Under the pieces are notes generated by a model. That model made no database searches and was not told where the DNA came from. It saw only the letters and a list, made by a program, of their open reading frames with translations. From assembly GCA_009192285.1 (NCBI GenBank), contig WBVU01000004.1:4672001-4736000 (forward strand): DNA of 64,000 nucleotides, given 5' to 3'. Position 1 is the first letter of the stretch, and each line of letters starts with the position of its first letter. Both the position numbers and the translations under genes were made by a program. This document shows positions 10,221 through 22,462 of the stretch, in pieces. This DNA is from Morchella semilibera. Taxonomy: Eukaryota > Ascomycota > Pezizomycetes > Pezizales > Morchellaceae.

Positions 10221-11906
10221 TGCTGCGAAATTTATGTGGGGTAAATATGTTAATTCGGGGGGGGGGGTCAGTTTGATAGTGCGAGGGACTTCTACTTTTT
10301 TTTTTTTCTTGAAATAATCAGCACTTGATTTGAAGATGACAAGGGTTCCTGGCGTGTCAGGTGGAGCAGGTAAAAAAAGGGTAGGGACAAGTGCAACAAA
10401 GTGCGCGTGACAATAGCGTTGTTGAACTGACAGATTGGCAGGATACCTACATGTAGGTACATGTAGTAGAGCAAGGGCAGGGCACACACTGGCAAAGGTT
10501 TCGGTTTCAACAATTTTCCTCTGCCCCGGGTTTCTTGGCACACTCAAGCCGGCAGCGATATCAGTTTTGATCAATTCCACCCACACACAGCTAGGATGAG
10601 TGTGTGAGTGATATGGGTGAGTGAGAGTGATATGTGGGTGTGCAGTGGGCGCGGCGGATACTGCACTACCTACATGGTATTTGTGTGTGTGTGTGTGTGT
10701 GAAGCTCAATTTGGGCATGGAAGTAGGTACATTTAGTGTGTACTTAGTTGAATGAAGTAAATGATGATGACGATGCCGGGAGAATAAAAAGCAAGCAAAC
10801 AAATAGGTTTTATATAAATAAAATGAAATATTTATGCGGGCTGAATGTAAGCTCAAATGCACTGGTTCTGGTTTATGAAAATTGTAAAGGATGCGGCTTC
10901 ATGCTTACTGCCAGAAAGGTTGTGGGCGGTGGGGGGTTCATTATCGAATGTGCATTCATGTAGAAAAGTTGCTTGCTTGTTGGTGCCGGCGGAGGCTGGG
11001 GGGGGGGGGGGGTACATGTGGTATGGTGTAGGTACTGCGGTGTAGCGTATTATCCTCGCCCTCCTCCGCCGGTGTTTTCCTCTTCTCGCGCACTTTTAAT
11101 GTACCTAGACGCTTCCACGAAACAACTTTCCCCCGCCAGCAACAACCGCCTCTACGAGGGTCGCCCCATAATCGCCTTCACGGTTCAGTGTTCGCCATCC
11201 GCCCACCCGTCGTTCACAGGCTACCTATACACCTCCCTTGCTATATTGTCCATTTGAATATTCGAATAAGTTGTCTTGCTACTGCAAACCCTTCATAACG
11301 GTCCATATCCGCCTCTTGCTATCTGTGTGTGTCTTTGGGGCCTGCCTCCTTCAAGACGCTCCGCCCACTCTTGCTCGTCATAGGGGAGAAAGGTTCACTC
11401 CCTTCCTTCCCCTCTTCCGCGGCTACCTTTGCACCATTCCGAAAAGAACCCGATCTTGTTCCCTTATTCTCCTCATCTGTCACTGTAATCGCTGGTCCCT
11501 TTACACCCTGATCCTTCCCCTACTCCCAATCTCATTCTCACTTACGCCTAAATCTAATTTTCTCCATCCTTTCCCTCTTCACACATTATTCAACTAACTC
11601 AGGACCAGTCTGACATTTCCGCTCCGCCGTATATTCCTAGGACGAACGCTTGTTTTGAGCGGCTCTTCTAGGTCCTACCTCGTCTAGTGTCAATCTTTCC
11701 GCCAGACGTCACTCACTATCCTACCAAACACCACCACCACCACCACCACCACCACCACCACAACTACCTCTACCACTACCACCACCAACACTACTACCAC
11801 CACCACCACAACCACCATCACCACTTCTTCTACGTTCTCATCTTTACTCTTACGTCTATATAGTCCGTCACCCTGCAGACATCTCGCCTCATCCGCTGCT
11901 CATAGC
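10221..11906. promoter_or_regulatory. Shared divergent upstream region of NOP12 and the Sds3/Dep1 gene
   Basis: About 1.7 kb separates two divergent start codons. It holds a poly-G run (about 10258-10268), a TACATGTA pair near 10448-10466, a (GT)n run at 10682-10701, another poly-G run near 10998-11012, pyrimidine-rich DNA from 11230 that looks like a long leader, and a CAC-rich simple repeat (about 11728-11826). No gene is convincing. Promoter function is inferred from position only. Confidence 0.45.
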
Positions 11907-14748
11907 ATGACACCAGCTCCAAAACGCGGCAGCAGATCTCGTCCCTCTACCATAGCTCAGGAAGAATCTGGTACCACTCCTCCTCCTACTCCTCTTCTCC
12001 CCCAAAGCCTTCACTCTCCCCCCATATACTCTCTGATCCTATTTGGTATCCTCGCATTTTCCTTCCTCCTTATTACCTATTGCCCCACTCCCCTCCTTCT
12101 CCTTCTCACAAGTCGGCCAACCTCTCAGGAATCTAACCAAAGACTCCCCTACCTCCTACTACAGCAGGACGGCGGCACCGAAAGCGAACGCGTTCAACTA
12201 ATTCGTTACCTTTATCCTCCGAACCGCCTTCAGTTTTATCTACCCTCAACAACCGCTCTCGATCACTCCCCCGTTCTAACGCACAGAAGCTGCACGACCG
12301 CCGCGTTGACGGTTCCTCAGAAGACTCAAAAGTGTCGATTCTCCCTGATCGAATGGCACCAGACGCTACAGCGGTCGAAACACAGCCTCTCTCTGCCGGA
12401 GCTCTGGAGAATCTGAACGGCCCTCTTCGCCCTCCTCTTTCAGGAACAAGACGAAAACATAACGGCCACGCTTCGGACCGCGACTCTGAGTCCAGCCTCA
12501 GCGACATTGGCGAGGATTCGGAGGCGGAAACTGAAAGGCTACACAATTCCCCGCTAAAACAGAGACCTAAATTTGTGCAACACAGGAAAGATTCAACATC
12601 CACAACGCAAGCAATCGCGATCGAAATGCCGGTTAGGAAAGAGGTGTTGGTTGGTCAGGGGGAGGTTTTTGCAGATGATGCTGCTGATGATTCTACGCCT
12701 TCTACACCTACACAATCTAGCCCTAGTAAGAAGCGGAAAAGGGATTTCAAGAATCGCCTGTTCCACGGCCTACAGAAGAGCCGAAGGCAAGACCTTCAAC
12801 ACCACCCCCAAAGAAAAAAGTACAAACCCCCCATGTACCGTCAGAAAACGGTAGTGTGAGCACGCTAGAAGCAAAAAAGCCGAACTCGGATGATGAACAT
12901 CCTGTCATCACTAACGGAATTCGTCAGGAGACCCCAGTTGCAATTGTGACTAATGGTAAAGATGTTCGGCCAGTAAAATCGATTGTTAAGGTTGCTACAC
13001 CCACTGTGGAGGAATCCGATAGCAATCCCGACCAGGACCAAGAATCTGAGCGTGTTACTGGAATTGAAATAGAAGAGAATACAGATGTTGTGGCCCCCAC
13101 AGTACCAGAGGAAGAGCATGGTGATGCTGTCGATACAATTGGTGTAGATGATGAAGGTAAGCTATGTAGTGGAAGAACATTTTAAACAGGCTTTTTCTTT
13201 CTTTCTGATAATTTAGATTTAGAGCGCGCGTTAAAGAAAAAGGCCGCTATGGAAGAGCTCGCGGAAATAGAGCGTGTTTTCGCACACCTTAAAGATAGGT
13301 CAGAATTAAGCGAAGCCACCTGCCTTACTATGACGTAAAAGTTTTTGCTGACACTTGGCACAGAATTTATTCCGAAAAACTGCGCAGAGTGGAGATCGAA
13401 ATGAAAATGATACAAGAAGGCACTCACCCTGAGTATGTCGCTCAGAAAGCTTGTATCGACCAGAAATTAAACGAAAGAGTACGCTTGGCCGATGCCCAGT
13501 ACAAGAATGGTATGGAGTCTCTAGATACTGCTACTCGAGTTACCAAGGCCCAGGTGCATTCACAATATTATCAACGAGTAAGAGAATTACGAGAAAATAC
13601 TCTTAATAAATGTAGTGAATTGTGGTATCATATTCAAAGAGAACGGAGGGCTGGCGATACATTAGTTTCAGGTTTGTCTTGCCACATGACTTTTGTTTGA
13701 ACAGTGAAAGTAACATGGAATTACAGAATACACCTATCGGATACCAGATCGTGCAACTACAAGAATACAGCACCGAAAACAGTATAATTGGGAGGTGGCA
13801 CTTCTCACGGGAATCTCTAAACATATTGGTTTTCCAGCTGCCCCTGATGTCTTGGGGGCATCTGAGGAAGAACGGGCGGAAGATTTAGAAGCCATTGGAG
13901 TAAGTGGTTATTTCCCCGGTTTCTCGCTTGGTGTCCTTCTTGGGTAGGGTATGCGTAGCCACGGGTGGAATTCTAACGTTCCTTTTGCAGATCGCTCCAC
14001 GTGTACCAGTGCGGGCAAGTGCAACCGTACAACCACCTGTCTTACGCGACCGACTACTTGATGATCATTATGAGAGGCCTCAGCCAATTCATTGGTCCCA
14101 AGTCCAACGACAGTCGCCTCCATCTCCTGCACCCCAGCCTACTCAGACCCATTCGCATCCCCACGTACATATTCACCATCATCATAATCGACGACATGCC
14201 GCGTCTGGGGTGTCCAATCAGCCTGACCAACCTCTTTTTCTTAAACAGCGTGTTCCCTCCGCAACAGGCTCGGCGAACCCTAGTCATTCCCAGCCGTCAA
14301 ACGTCCCATTATCCGCATTACTGCAAAACGACATAAAACAAGAACACTCTTCACCACGACCTCCGCCTAGCCTTGCGCTTTCCATTCATGGTGGAAATAA
14401 CCAAAATCGTTCCCCTCAGTTAGTACACAACCACCCCCAATCACAGCCCTCTCAGCGTCCATTGCAGTACAACTACTCTGGACATCCGATGCCGTCGCAT
14501 CCCCCCCAGCCACCACCCATCATCAGCATCATAACTTATACACTCGGGCTAGTAGTATAGAATCGCATCAAGCGCCCCCACCAGCACCGCAAAGAATAAT
14601 TGATCTAGGGAGCCCAGCACCTGGGGAAAGGATTTATGGCAGAGAAGTCGAGGCACCAGATGGCGGATTGAAGAGGCTGAAGGAAGAGAACGATGGCTCT
14701 CTTGGAATGCCCACAGCCCCTATGAGGTTTTCATCACGGATGTTCTAA
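11907..14748 (+). CDS. Sds3/Dep1-family subunit of an Rpd3L-type histone deacetylase complex
   Basis: Seven exons are proposed: 11907-11970, 12165-12725, 12776-13156, 13217-13298, 13364-13671, 13727-13899 and 13991-14748. The core is the Sds3-like domain: ALKKKAAMEELAEIERVF, FAHLKDRIYSEKLRRVEIEM, GTHPEY, then the helical stretch RVRELRENTLNKCSELWYHI, and YNWEVALLTGISKHIGFPAA followed by EEERAEDLEAIG. In yeast, Sds3 and Dep1 hold together the Sin3-Rpd3L corepressor. Start and intron 1 are the least certain; a CTAAC lies about 30 nt before its acceptor. Intron 3 (50 nt, 12726-12775) is needed to change frame, though the skipped bases also look coding. The last exon runs out of frame at the seven-C run 14501-14507. 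One more C would restore an open frame to TAA at 14746-14748, which fits a homopolymer undercall. The tail is His/Pro/Gln-rich. Confidence 0.78.
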
Positions 14749-17055
14749 AAAGACTTAGTACTATAGTGCTGCACATAATGAGTGTTTATAGGGTCACTGC
14801 GGGGTCATGCTTAAAGATTATGGTCGGGTCTGGTTTACTGCTAGCTTTTGTCTGAATACGGGTTAGTTTCTTTTTTACATGTTTGGGAGGCGAATTGTGT
14901 TATGGGTACAGTTTACACGGAAGGGGGGTCAACACCAACCCTTCCTTTGTGCATTATTTATTCTGTCTGGTCCTTATCTTTACTACTCCGGCATATATCG
15001 GGTTCATCTATTATCTACTAGCTTTTCGTCGGGCCTTTTGTGTAAATCGTTTTTCCTTGGGGGTCTTGTTTGTTTTGTTGTATTTTGTAAACGTGGGCGG
15101 GTGATATTTTGGTACTATCTTCCTATTTTTTTTTCCTCCTCCATTCTTCATTCTTCTCCCATTTTCTTCTTTATACTAGGTTACTTCTCTTCACACATCC
15201 ATTATCCTTGACCATACCTCTTTTAAAAGGTAGGGCTGATTTGGTTTTTGTTTTTGTGTTTATTTTTTAATGTGGAGTATGTGTTTGATATCGTTACGAT
15301 GGTTCGGTGAGTGGTGAATGGTGAGTAGGGGGGGCATCATTTGCGCGGAGGTAGTTGTACGTATGACATGGGGCTAGAGCCTGGGGAGTTTTGTACACCC
15401 CATGTGAAACATATCTCTTGAATCTGATGCATGACGGCCGGAGCACAAGAAAACGGACACAACATTGAAAAAAGTGGAACAAAACTTAATTAACTCAAAA
15501 TCAGGGACAGTGTATGGTGCCAGTACAGAATACCGCCAATCCAGCCACCGATTGTTTATCTCCAAGGGATTTATAATACCATCTGCTAGTATAGGCATAA
15601 ATGGATATGCATACATGTAGTACGTGTCTAGGAATCTACTTAGTCGGTTCCGGGGGTCTCACTCCAGGAGAGAGAGCTATTCAGTACTGTATTCACGGCC
15701 TCATAAACATAGATGAACTACCGTATCGCCCGCATGGATACAGTATGAAAAAATGGGCGGTGAAATCACTACGAAATTTAGTGACGAATGCCGAATTAAA
15801 CCGGCATTGGGGGAAGAGTACCTCTCTCTCTACAAGCCTAATCTCAACAGTAGGGTCGTGCTTGTAGGAATATCCATGCGGGTGGTAAAGTAATTTATAC
15901 TTTCATAGATTTCTTGAAGAGAAAAGCCGCCGGAAACCACTTGTAACCGTTATCCCTGTTGAGAATAACGGGTTCATGTAAAAAACATGCATCTAAAATC
16001 GTCGAGTGATAACCCGTGACTCCACATGGTGCGCCTGGCTATAATATTCATCCTATGGTTCGATAAGCTAAGAAGTGAAGTGGCGGTTAAAGGTAGCTAT
16101 TTTACACCTGCATATTAACATATGCATTGCCGCAAATTATCAAATTACTTAATCATGTAGTAATAAGTACATGTAGATACATGTAATAGACTTTGCGCAA
16201 ATAGAGCCAGCCCCACTTTCGGTAACCTGATTGATACCGATCCCATTGTCTGCCAATCAGATAATCGAAATATTGAGCTCCATTTGCGCAAAGTCTCCAT
16301 CGACAGTAATTTCCTCGGCGGGGCAAGGATGACCCCTACATACATGTAGTAGATATTTGTGACTACGGGAATCTAGTAGTTTAGATCAATGCGAGCATCA
16401 AAATCACAAAATGAGAAAACTAAATATGTGATCAAATATTGTCTTTAGAATATCAGAAAAAGCCTCCCCGAATGACTATAAAAAGCTGCAACCTAAACAC
16501 GTACCAATTACACCGACAACAAATAGGCGAGACTTAAACAACAGAAGCCCCAGCCTGATAACCCCAAACATACTTTGAAAGGGGCAAGAACTCAGGCACT
16601 ATACAGTACACATACTGACCTGTAGGAGCTCAATAAAAAGTAGCAGAGAATATAAAATAAAACACAGATACTCAGAACTCCCTGTAAATCCCCATCTTGA
16701 CAAAAAAAGGAAAGGAAAGGAAAAAAGAAAGGAAAAAAAGGGGAAAAAAAAGGAAAAACACCCATGACAAAGGAAAGATCGAAATAAGCATAGGTGGGTA
16801 GCAAGAGGAAAAAAAAGAAGCGAAGGGAAAGCGCATCATATGGTGATTTTAACAAATGGAGATAACCGAGATAGTTATCTTAAAAAAAATCAAGGTCGTG
16901 TAATGCGTTTGCTAATGTTATGACCATCAGTTCTTTAAAAAAAGAATTTTGATGATACAAAAAAATGAAGAGAAAAAGCTCCGCCGAAATATACCTAGTT
17001 ATCTGCCACATCCTAACCCATTAAAAAGTTAACCCGATCTCAAATCGGGGTCGGA
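14749..17055. other. Intergenic with one hairpin element
   Basis: 3' region of the Sds3/Dep1 gene followed by T-rich, then A-rich sequence near the end of SPT2. Short open frames (e.g. 15601-15867) show no recognisable family. The inverted-repeat element at 16188-16296 is listed separately. Confidence 0.5.
16188..16296. mobile_element. Short inverted-repeat element (MITE-like)
   Basis: AGACTTTGCGCAAAT at 16188-16202 is repeated in reverse complement at the other end (16282-16296). One mismatch further in, the match continues over GAGC. Total length is about 109 bp. I see no clear target-site duplication, so it could also be an isolated hairpin. It lies next to several TACATGTA-type words. 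Confidence 0.5.
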
Positions 17056-18700
17056 TTATTTCTTAGCCGTTTTTGCGGCCAGCAACTTCTTCTTTGCAGC
17101 CGCCTTCTTGGCGGCTAGTTCCTTCTCCCTCTTCTCTTCTGCTTGATCCTCTAGAATAGCTACCCTCCTACTCCGCTCCTCCTCTTCAAGCACGTCAATA
17201 CCTGCAGCCTCCATGTCGCTCCCAGAGTCGTAATCGGACTCGTAGTATATGTACCTACATAGTAATGTGATGATTAGTAAATCAAATCAAGGACTGTTGG
17301 AGTGGATGTATAAACGTACTTTTTACTACCGCTACCATATCCACCGCCGCCATATCTCTGGCCACGTGCAGGGACGTCGTCCTCATCGTCAACAACAAAA
17401 TCATCCTCTTCATCATCCTCATAGGTGTCATAGCGTCTACCGTTGTTCTTTCTAGAAGGTGCATAGCCACCTCTGCCGCTACCACCACCACCATATGCGG
17501 TATCTTCACGTTTTCTTTTCATCCCAGCTTCCGCTGAACCTCCACTCTTTCCCTTATCTGGAAGTTTTCCTTTGCTTGTAGAACCCTGAATATTCCCGAC
17601 AGATGATCTACGGCTGTCAATACCTCCGACACCTTTCTTCCCAGCTGTTGTCTTGACGGTTTCGCTGGACTTCTTCCCGACAGCAGCACCTTTTTCATTG
17701 CCAGAAGCAATACCTGGGCTCTTGCTATTCCTGTCATTCCCGGCCACCCCTGCCTTTCCTGCCTTCTGTTCTTCCAGCTTCTTCTGCCACGCACGTTGCT
17801 CCTTCACTTGAGGTCGGGCCTTGTGTGTAATTGTTCCCGGGGCCGACTTCTTCTCTGCCTGGGCCTGTGCTGCCCTAGCCAGGAGTTCTTTATAACCGGG
17901 CTTCTTTACAGCCTCCGTTGGGGTGTTCCCAGCAGAACTGGTACCAGGCCGTGTGGTACCAGGCCGTGTGCTTGAAGTCGAAATTTTTGAAACAGGTGGC
18001 TTATTACTAGCTGACGCTGCTGTGGTGGAAGCCGGGGTCGGTTTTTTAACTTTAGCTAGAAGCGCTGCCCGCTGCTTTAACATCTCCATAGAACTCTGTT
18101 GAGGGTCGTCTACTTTGCGTTTTTTGATGATACCGCTAATATCTGTTTTTGAAGATGGTACCGAAGAGGTGCCATTGGCCCGAGTTGTGGTACCGCCAGT
18201 GGTGCTGACTGTAGTACTGGTAGCAGTGCTTGTGGTGTTAGTAGTGGCCGGTTTTGATGTTGATGCAATCGAAGGCCGAGGTTGTATTGCATTTGTACTT
18301 GTTGTAGATGTACTTATTTTGGAGGTTGAGGAGCCATCTGCAAAGCCAGCAACAGAATGTCGTCAGTGACAACCAATTATATTTAAAACAGTTATGTTAT
18401 AGTTTCATAAAAATAGAACATATACAGAGAGGGGCAACTACGAAAAAGGGTACTCACTCTGCTGAGCGACCAAGGGTTTCTTATCGTTGTTAACTCTTGA
18501 CGGGACTGGCCGTGATGCCGCAGAAGAATTTGTTCCAGCCGCCACCGTAGGATCAAAACGGCTGAGGAGCGAGGAGATGCTGAACTGGATTACGAATCGG
18601 GCGATGACCGCGCGCCCAGCGAGTTAGTCCGAGTTGACGCTGAGAGTGAGAGGAGGGAGGGGTGAGGGTGTACCGTGGGGTCAGCGTCGCTAAAAACCAT
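17056..18700 (-). CDS. SPT2: SPT2 chromatin protein
   Basis: A four-exon model (18700-18674, 18584-18458, 18337-17320, 17254-17056) gives 456 residues in frame. The N-terminus reads FSISSLLSRFDP after a tiny first exon. Next come a Ser/Thr-rich region, IKKRKVDDPQQSSMEMLKQR, and a basic middle. The end has the family hallmark: acidic DEEDDFVVDDEDDV, then YYESDYDSGSDMEAAGIDVL, a Glu/Arg helix (EEEERSRRVAILEDQAEEKR) and a Lys-rich end. Spt2 binds histones H3-H4 and DNA and helps recycle nucleosomes behind RNA polymerase II. The first exon is uncertain: its ATG could instead be spliced directly at the GT that follows. The acceptor has a perfect CTAAC upstream. It is divergent from the P2 gene. 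Confidence 0.82.
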
Positions 18701-19390
18701 CGTGAACTAGGGTTGCGGTGGCTTTCGGGGGAGTAGAAGCTGCTTTCTCTTAGTAAGGGGAGGTGGAAAGGCTGATGTGGTGTTGGTTATGGGGAGGTGG
18801 TTCGGATGTTGGAAATTTCGAGGTGGAAAAGCCCTGATTGCTGGCAACAGCGACCACGACCACGACGGAAAACCAAGGGAACAGCAGAGCAGGTCGCGTC
18901 AACAACAACGCGGAGTGACGCTTTCGAGAGAACCTATGTGGTAATAGCTGGCGATGGTGAAATTACAAGCTGATTGGCGGATGAGAAACCTCCTTGGGTG
19001 TTGTGTATGAGCCGGAAGAGGGAGGCTTCCTGTCTTCAATTTCTTTGTCCAATCAGCCACATAACACCGCCACATGAGTCAAGCTTTGGCCATGGGGCTA
19101 AGCTACATGAGGCTCGAAAATACAAGCATGAGGGCTATAACCCTCGTAGAGCTTGACTCCACCAGTCACACCCCCACCAAACACCATCAGTCTAGAGATT
19201 TCCCGAAAGTAAATCATTTCCGCCTCAACCAACATCACGATATTTTCGAACAACGAAGAGCTTTCCCCGGTCCCTTGCGGTTAAACTGATTGCTTCTCTT
19301 GTTCATTCCACTGTAAGTTCCTCCACAGTATTTCTACTAGATTAATCATCACTAATAACCTCCAAGTGACAAAACAACACAGCCACAAAA
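18701..19390. promoter_or_regulatory. Divergent upstream region of SPT2 and the P2 gene
   Basis: A 690-bp gap lies between two divergent start codons. No further gene is seen. A strong ribosomal-protein promoter is expected on the right half, but I can point to no specific element. Confidence 0.4.
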
Positions 19391-19941
19391 ATGAAGCACC
19401 TTGCTGCCTACCTCCTCCTTCAGATCGGTGGAAACACCTCCCCTAGTGCTAGTGACATCAAGGCCGTCCTTGAATCTGTCGGAATCGAATCTGATGATGA
19501 CCGCGTCTCCACCCTCCTCAAGGAACTTGAGGGCAAGGACATCAACGAGGTCAGCTGCAAACTTCCCTGATGGCATGGCAAAGATGGATATACAGGAATT
19601 GAAGTGCTGGAGCTTTGCAAAGTTTTTGGCAGCGCAATCATACAGCATTATCTCTATACCTGCATGCATAATTACATTAGAGGACTTTCACTAATATTAT
19701 CTGACAGTTGATCGCCGAGGGGTCCTCCAAGCTTGCTTCTGTCCCATCTGGGGGCTCTGCCGCCGCCTCTGGTGGTGCCGCCGCCGCTACCAGCGGTGGT
19801 GCTGCCACTGAGGCCCCGTTGAGGAGAAGGAAGAGGAGAAGGAGGTTTGTACCAGCTTGCCATCCCCACCTACATATATCAAGTTATCTAATGCTGTTAT
19901 AGGAGTCCGACGAGGACATGGGTTTCGGTCTCTTCGACTAA
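19391..19941 (+). CDS. RPP2: 60S acidic ribosomal stalk protein P2
   Basis: Three exons (19391-19549, 19708-19844, 19903-19941). Exon 1 gives [20 protein letters not shown]..., the dimerisation domain of P2. Exon 2 gives [20 protein letters not shown] and the Ala/Gly hinge. Exon 3 gives the conserved tail [12 protein letters not shown], which contacts elongation factors on the ribosomal stalk. Exon 2 is 137 nt, so the frame does not close. At the CCCC run 19813-19816 one extra C would turn the Arg-rich reading into the expected [10 protein letters not shown] and join exon 3 in phase. A one-base undercall in the assembly is more likely than loss of this essential gene. Confidence 0.93.
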
Positions 19942-20350
19942 ACGGATCGCTACGAGCACCAATCGAAAGAAATCAAAAAAATCCTGGGCTGGAAGGAGAG
20001 CAAAGTTGTGTCTCGTGGATAACCCACAAATCTGTATATTTAATAGATTTGTGTGTTAGAAATAATACAACGCCTTCTGACCAACTTCTAATTTCTCATG
20101 ATCTTTATGTACTGACCTGAATGAGTGATAATTGGCGATTGACCCCTACCGCCAAATCTTATCTTGGGAATGTATCTAGGTGCCAGTAGGATAGGAAAAT
20201 ATAAAAAAAAAACCCAAATCTATTAACGGTTCTAGTCCCCCCTACTCGAGTGGAAACAATCGTACAAATACACCTTATGTACATTTCCCAGCTGCCCACC
20301 CATTCCCACTCACATTTCCACCTCCACTCCCGTTCTTCCCTTTCGGGCTT
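19942..20350. other. Intergenic between two convergent genes
   Basis: 3' regions of the P2 gene and the UPF0052-type gene, with an A8 run near 20200. No gene seen. Confidence 0.5.
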
Positions 20351-21910
20351 TCATATGTGTCCATCGTCATACGTCTCGTCTCTGTCCTCTTCAGGCGCTT
20401 TGCCAGTATCACCTCGAGTGTTTTGTCCGAGAGCTGTCGAGTCATATAACATCCCCCTCCCCTCAACTGGGTTTTTTCTCCCATAAACTTGGAATGCTTC
20501 GATGCCCAACGCTTTTAGTTCGTCAACGTTGACGACTGGTGCCCCATTACCAACGAGGTATATCACGTGTGTTAGGTATCTATTCCAGTCCCGAGGCTCC
20601 ACCTCTTTACCCTTAAAGGCAGAATCGGAATACGCGCATGATTGAGCCACTGCGCGGACAAACTCGGTCGCCGTGAATGATTCGTGATCAGGCCCTGTTT
20701 CGCGGTCGTGGGAGCCGTTCAGGAGAAGAATCTTCGGGGTATTACGTCCGGTGGCTGCGAGTGCCATGCCAATATTACGGAGTACGAGACAAGGGATAAG
20801 AGATGTGTACAAGCTCCCGATGCTGTAAATAATTGCCTGGGAGTTTTCGATAGCCGTAAGGACCTTCGGGTTGGCATTGGGCCTGATTTCTTGGCCATAT
20901 GGGTTGATGTACCATATCCGTTCGATCCTAGATGACATTGCAGTTTCTTCGATTTTACTGAATTCGATATTTTGAGATCGGAGGGAAGCTAGAGATCCGG
21001 GGAGATTTGCATCTTCCTCTGGCTCTTCAGGCTCCTCTTCGAATACATCAAAATCCTTTTCAGAGCCACTCTTAGAGCCAGGTTCTGATTCTGCGGGAGT
21101 AGGCAGTGCAGACGGATTAGATGGATGAGATATCTGATTTTGTCCGATAATAACGCTCTTATCAGCCAGGCCTGCAGCTATATGGTGGGCAAAGTTTGAG
21201 TTGATGGCTGGAATGACTTTCACATTCTCCGGGATTCCGGTGATGGAGCGAAAAAGATATATAGCTGATTCGAAAGAGCCGAAGAAGATACGTGCTCCGG
21301 TTAGGAAAAGGTTGCCAATTGAAGCGGAGTGAAAGTTGAATGAGGATTTGGGACGTTGGCGTTTGAGGAGTTCGAGATTCAGGAGGACGAAGAACGAACG
21401 GAGAAGCTCACGTTTTTCAGATGATATCTTAGAAGGAGATTAGGAACTTAATTTTGTTTAGCGGCGGGGAAACTAACATATTTCCAAAGGCTGTGCGTGC
21501 CTTCAACAATAGCAAGCCATTCGAAACGGGCTTCATCGTTGGATGGAGGAAGGCGATAATTGAGGAGGCTCTTAATCGCTATTAACTCGACGTCTTCTCT
21601 ATCTTCGGGAACTAGCCTGATGAGGCGGCCTATAGGTAGCAACCAATAGATAAGCTTCCAATCGTGCGTTGAACCCTTGTGCCCACGCGTCCAAAAGAAC
21701 CAAAATGCAGGTACACATACTTCTCACATCTCCAATCCCGGGGCCACCAAATACCCTCAAAATCTCGGAGGTACTACCACCATTATCTGATATTGGGAGA
21801 ACAAAATCTAGTGCCCTATCGCCTTTTCCTGCAAGAGTTTTAAAAACATCGATCAAATTATTAGCTGCGCTGCCTCCACTAAAAACAACGAGGTGTTTTT
21901 TCGTCGACAT
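20351..21910 (-). CDS. UPF0052/CofD-YvcK-like family protein
   Basis: Three exons (21910-21721, 21629-21478, 21427-20351; introns 91 and 50 nt) close to 472 residues. The start MSTKKHLVVFSGGSAANNLI carries the nucleotide-binding SGGSAxN loop of the family, followed by LPISDNGGSTSEILRVFGGP and GIGDVRSRL. Later motifs fit too: SIGNLFLTGARIFFGS, PAINSNFAHHIAAGLADKSV and QAIIYSIGSLYTSLIPCLVL. Bacterial relatives are CofD (2-phospho-L-lactate transferase) and YvcK (a UDP-sugar-binding regulator). The fungal branch has no function I can name. It carries an acidic insertion around EKDFDVFEEEPEEPEEDA. It is divergent from SPC3. Confidence 0.87.
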
Positions 21911-22462
21911 CTCAAGATTCCACCCGAAAGATATGTAACCAAACAAGAAGGATAGGGGGGGAAGCTAGGTTGAAAGGAAAGTTCCTCGCAAGACTCTTAT
22001 ATGTAGATATTGAAGAATAAGCTGATAGAAAATAATCGGGAAAGAGTAGAAAATAATCGGGAAAAAGTAGGGGGAGATAAAACAATTATACGGGACTTCT
22101 ACTTTTAGAAAACGCCATGGTCTCCTGTTCGGACGGTTGAATAGGAATGACCGGAACAAGTCGCGTGGAAGGGTTAGGTAAAGCAATCTGGCGGCGGCAC
22201 CCGTGGCCTCAACCCAACCCTTGGGTCTACATGTACTTACCTACGGTACTAATTTACAAAACTTTCCTAACTCTAGTTAGAGCCTAGAGTAGGTAGGCCC
22301 TTTGCTGCTTGTGTAATTGGTTGATGGGAGGATAGGCACCAGTCAGGTTGCTGAAGAGCCTACTAAAGGCTTTGGCTTAGTCATGCCATACGAGTCCACC
22401 ATACTAGAGTACTTGATGTGAGGATACCCCGCTACAAACAGCAGGACAACCCCTCCTCCAGG
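21911..22462. promoter_or_regulatory. Divergent upstream region of the UPF0052-type gene and SPC3
   Basis: 552 bp between divergent start codons. Contains a 17-base direct duplication (AAAATAATCGGGAAAxA) near 22028-22068 and a TACATGTA-type word near 22230. No gene seen. Confidence 0.4.

Noticed and set aside
10080-10862. 260-codon minus-strand ORF
   Set aside because: Its C-terminal part is simply exon 1 of NOP12 and the rest is upstream DNA with His/Thr simple repeats.
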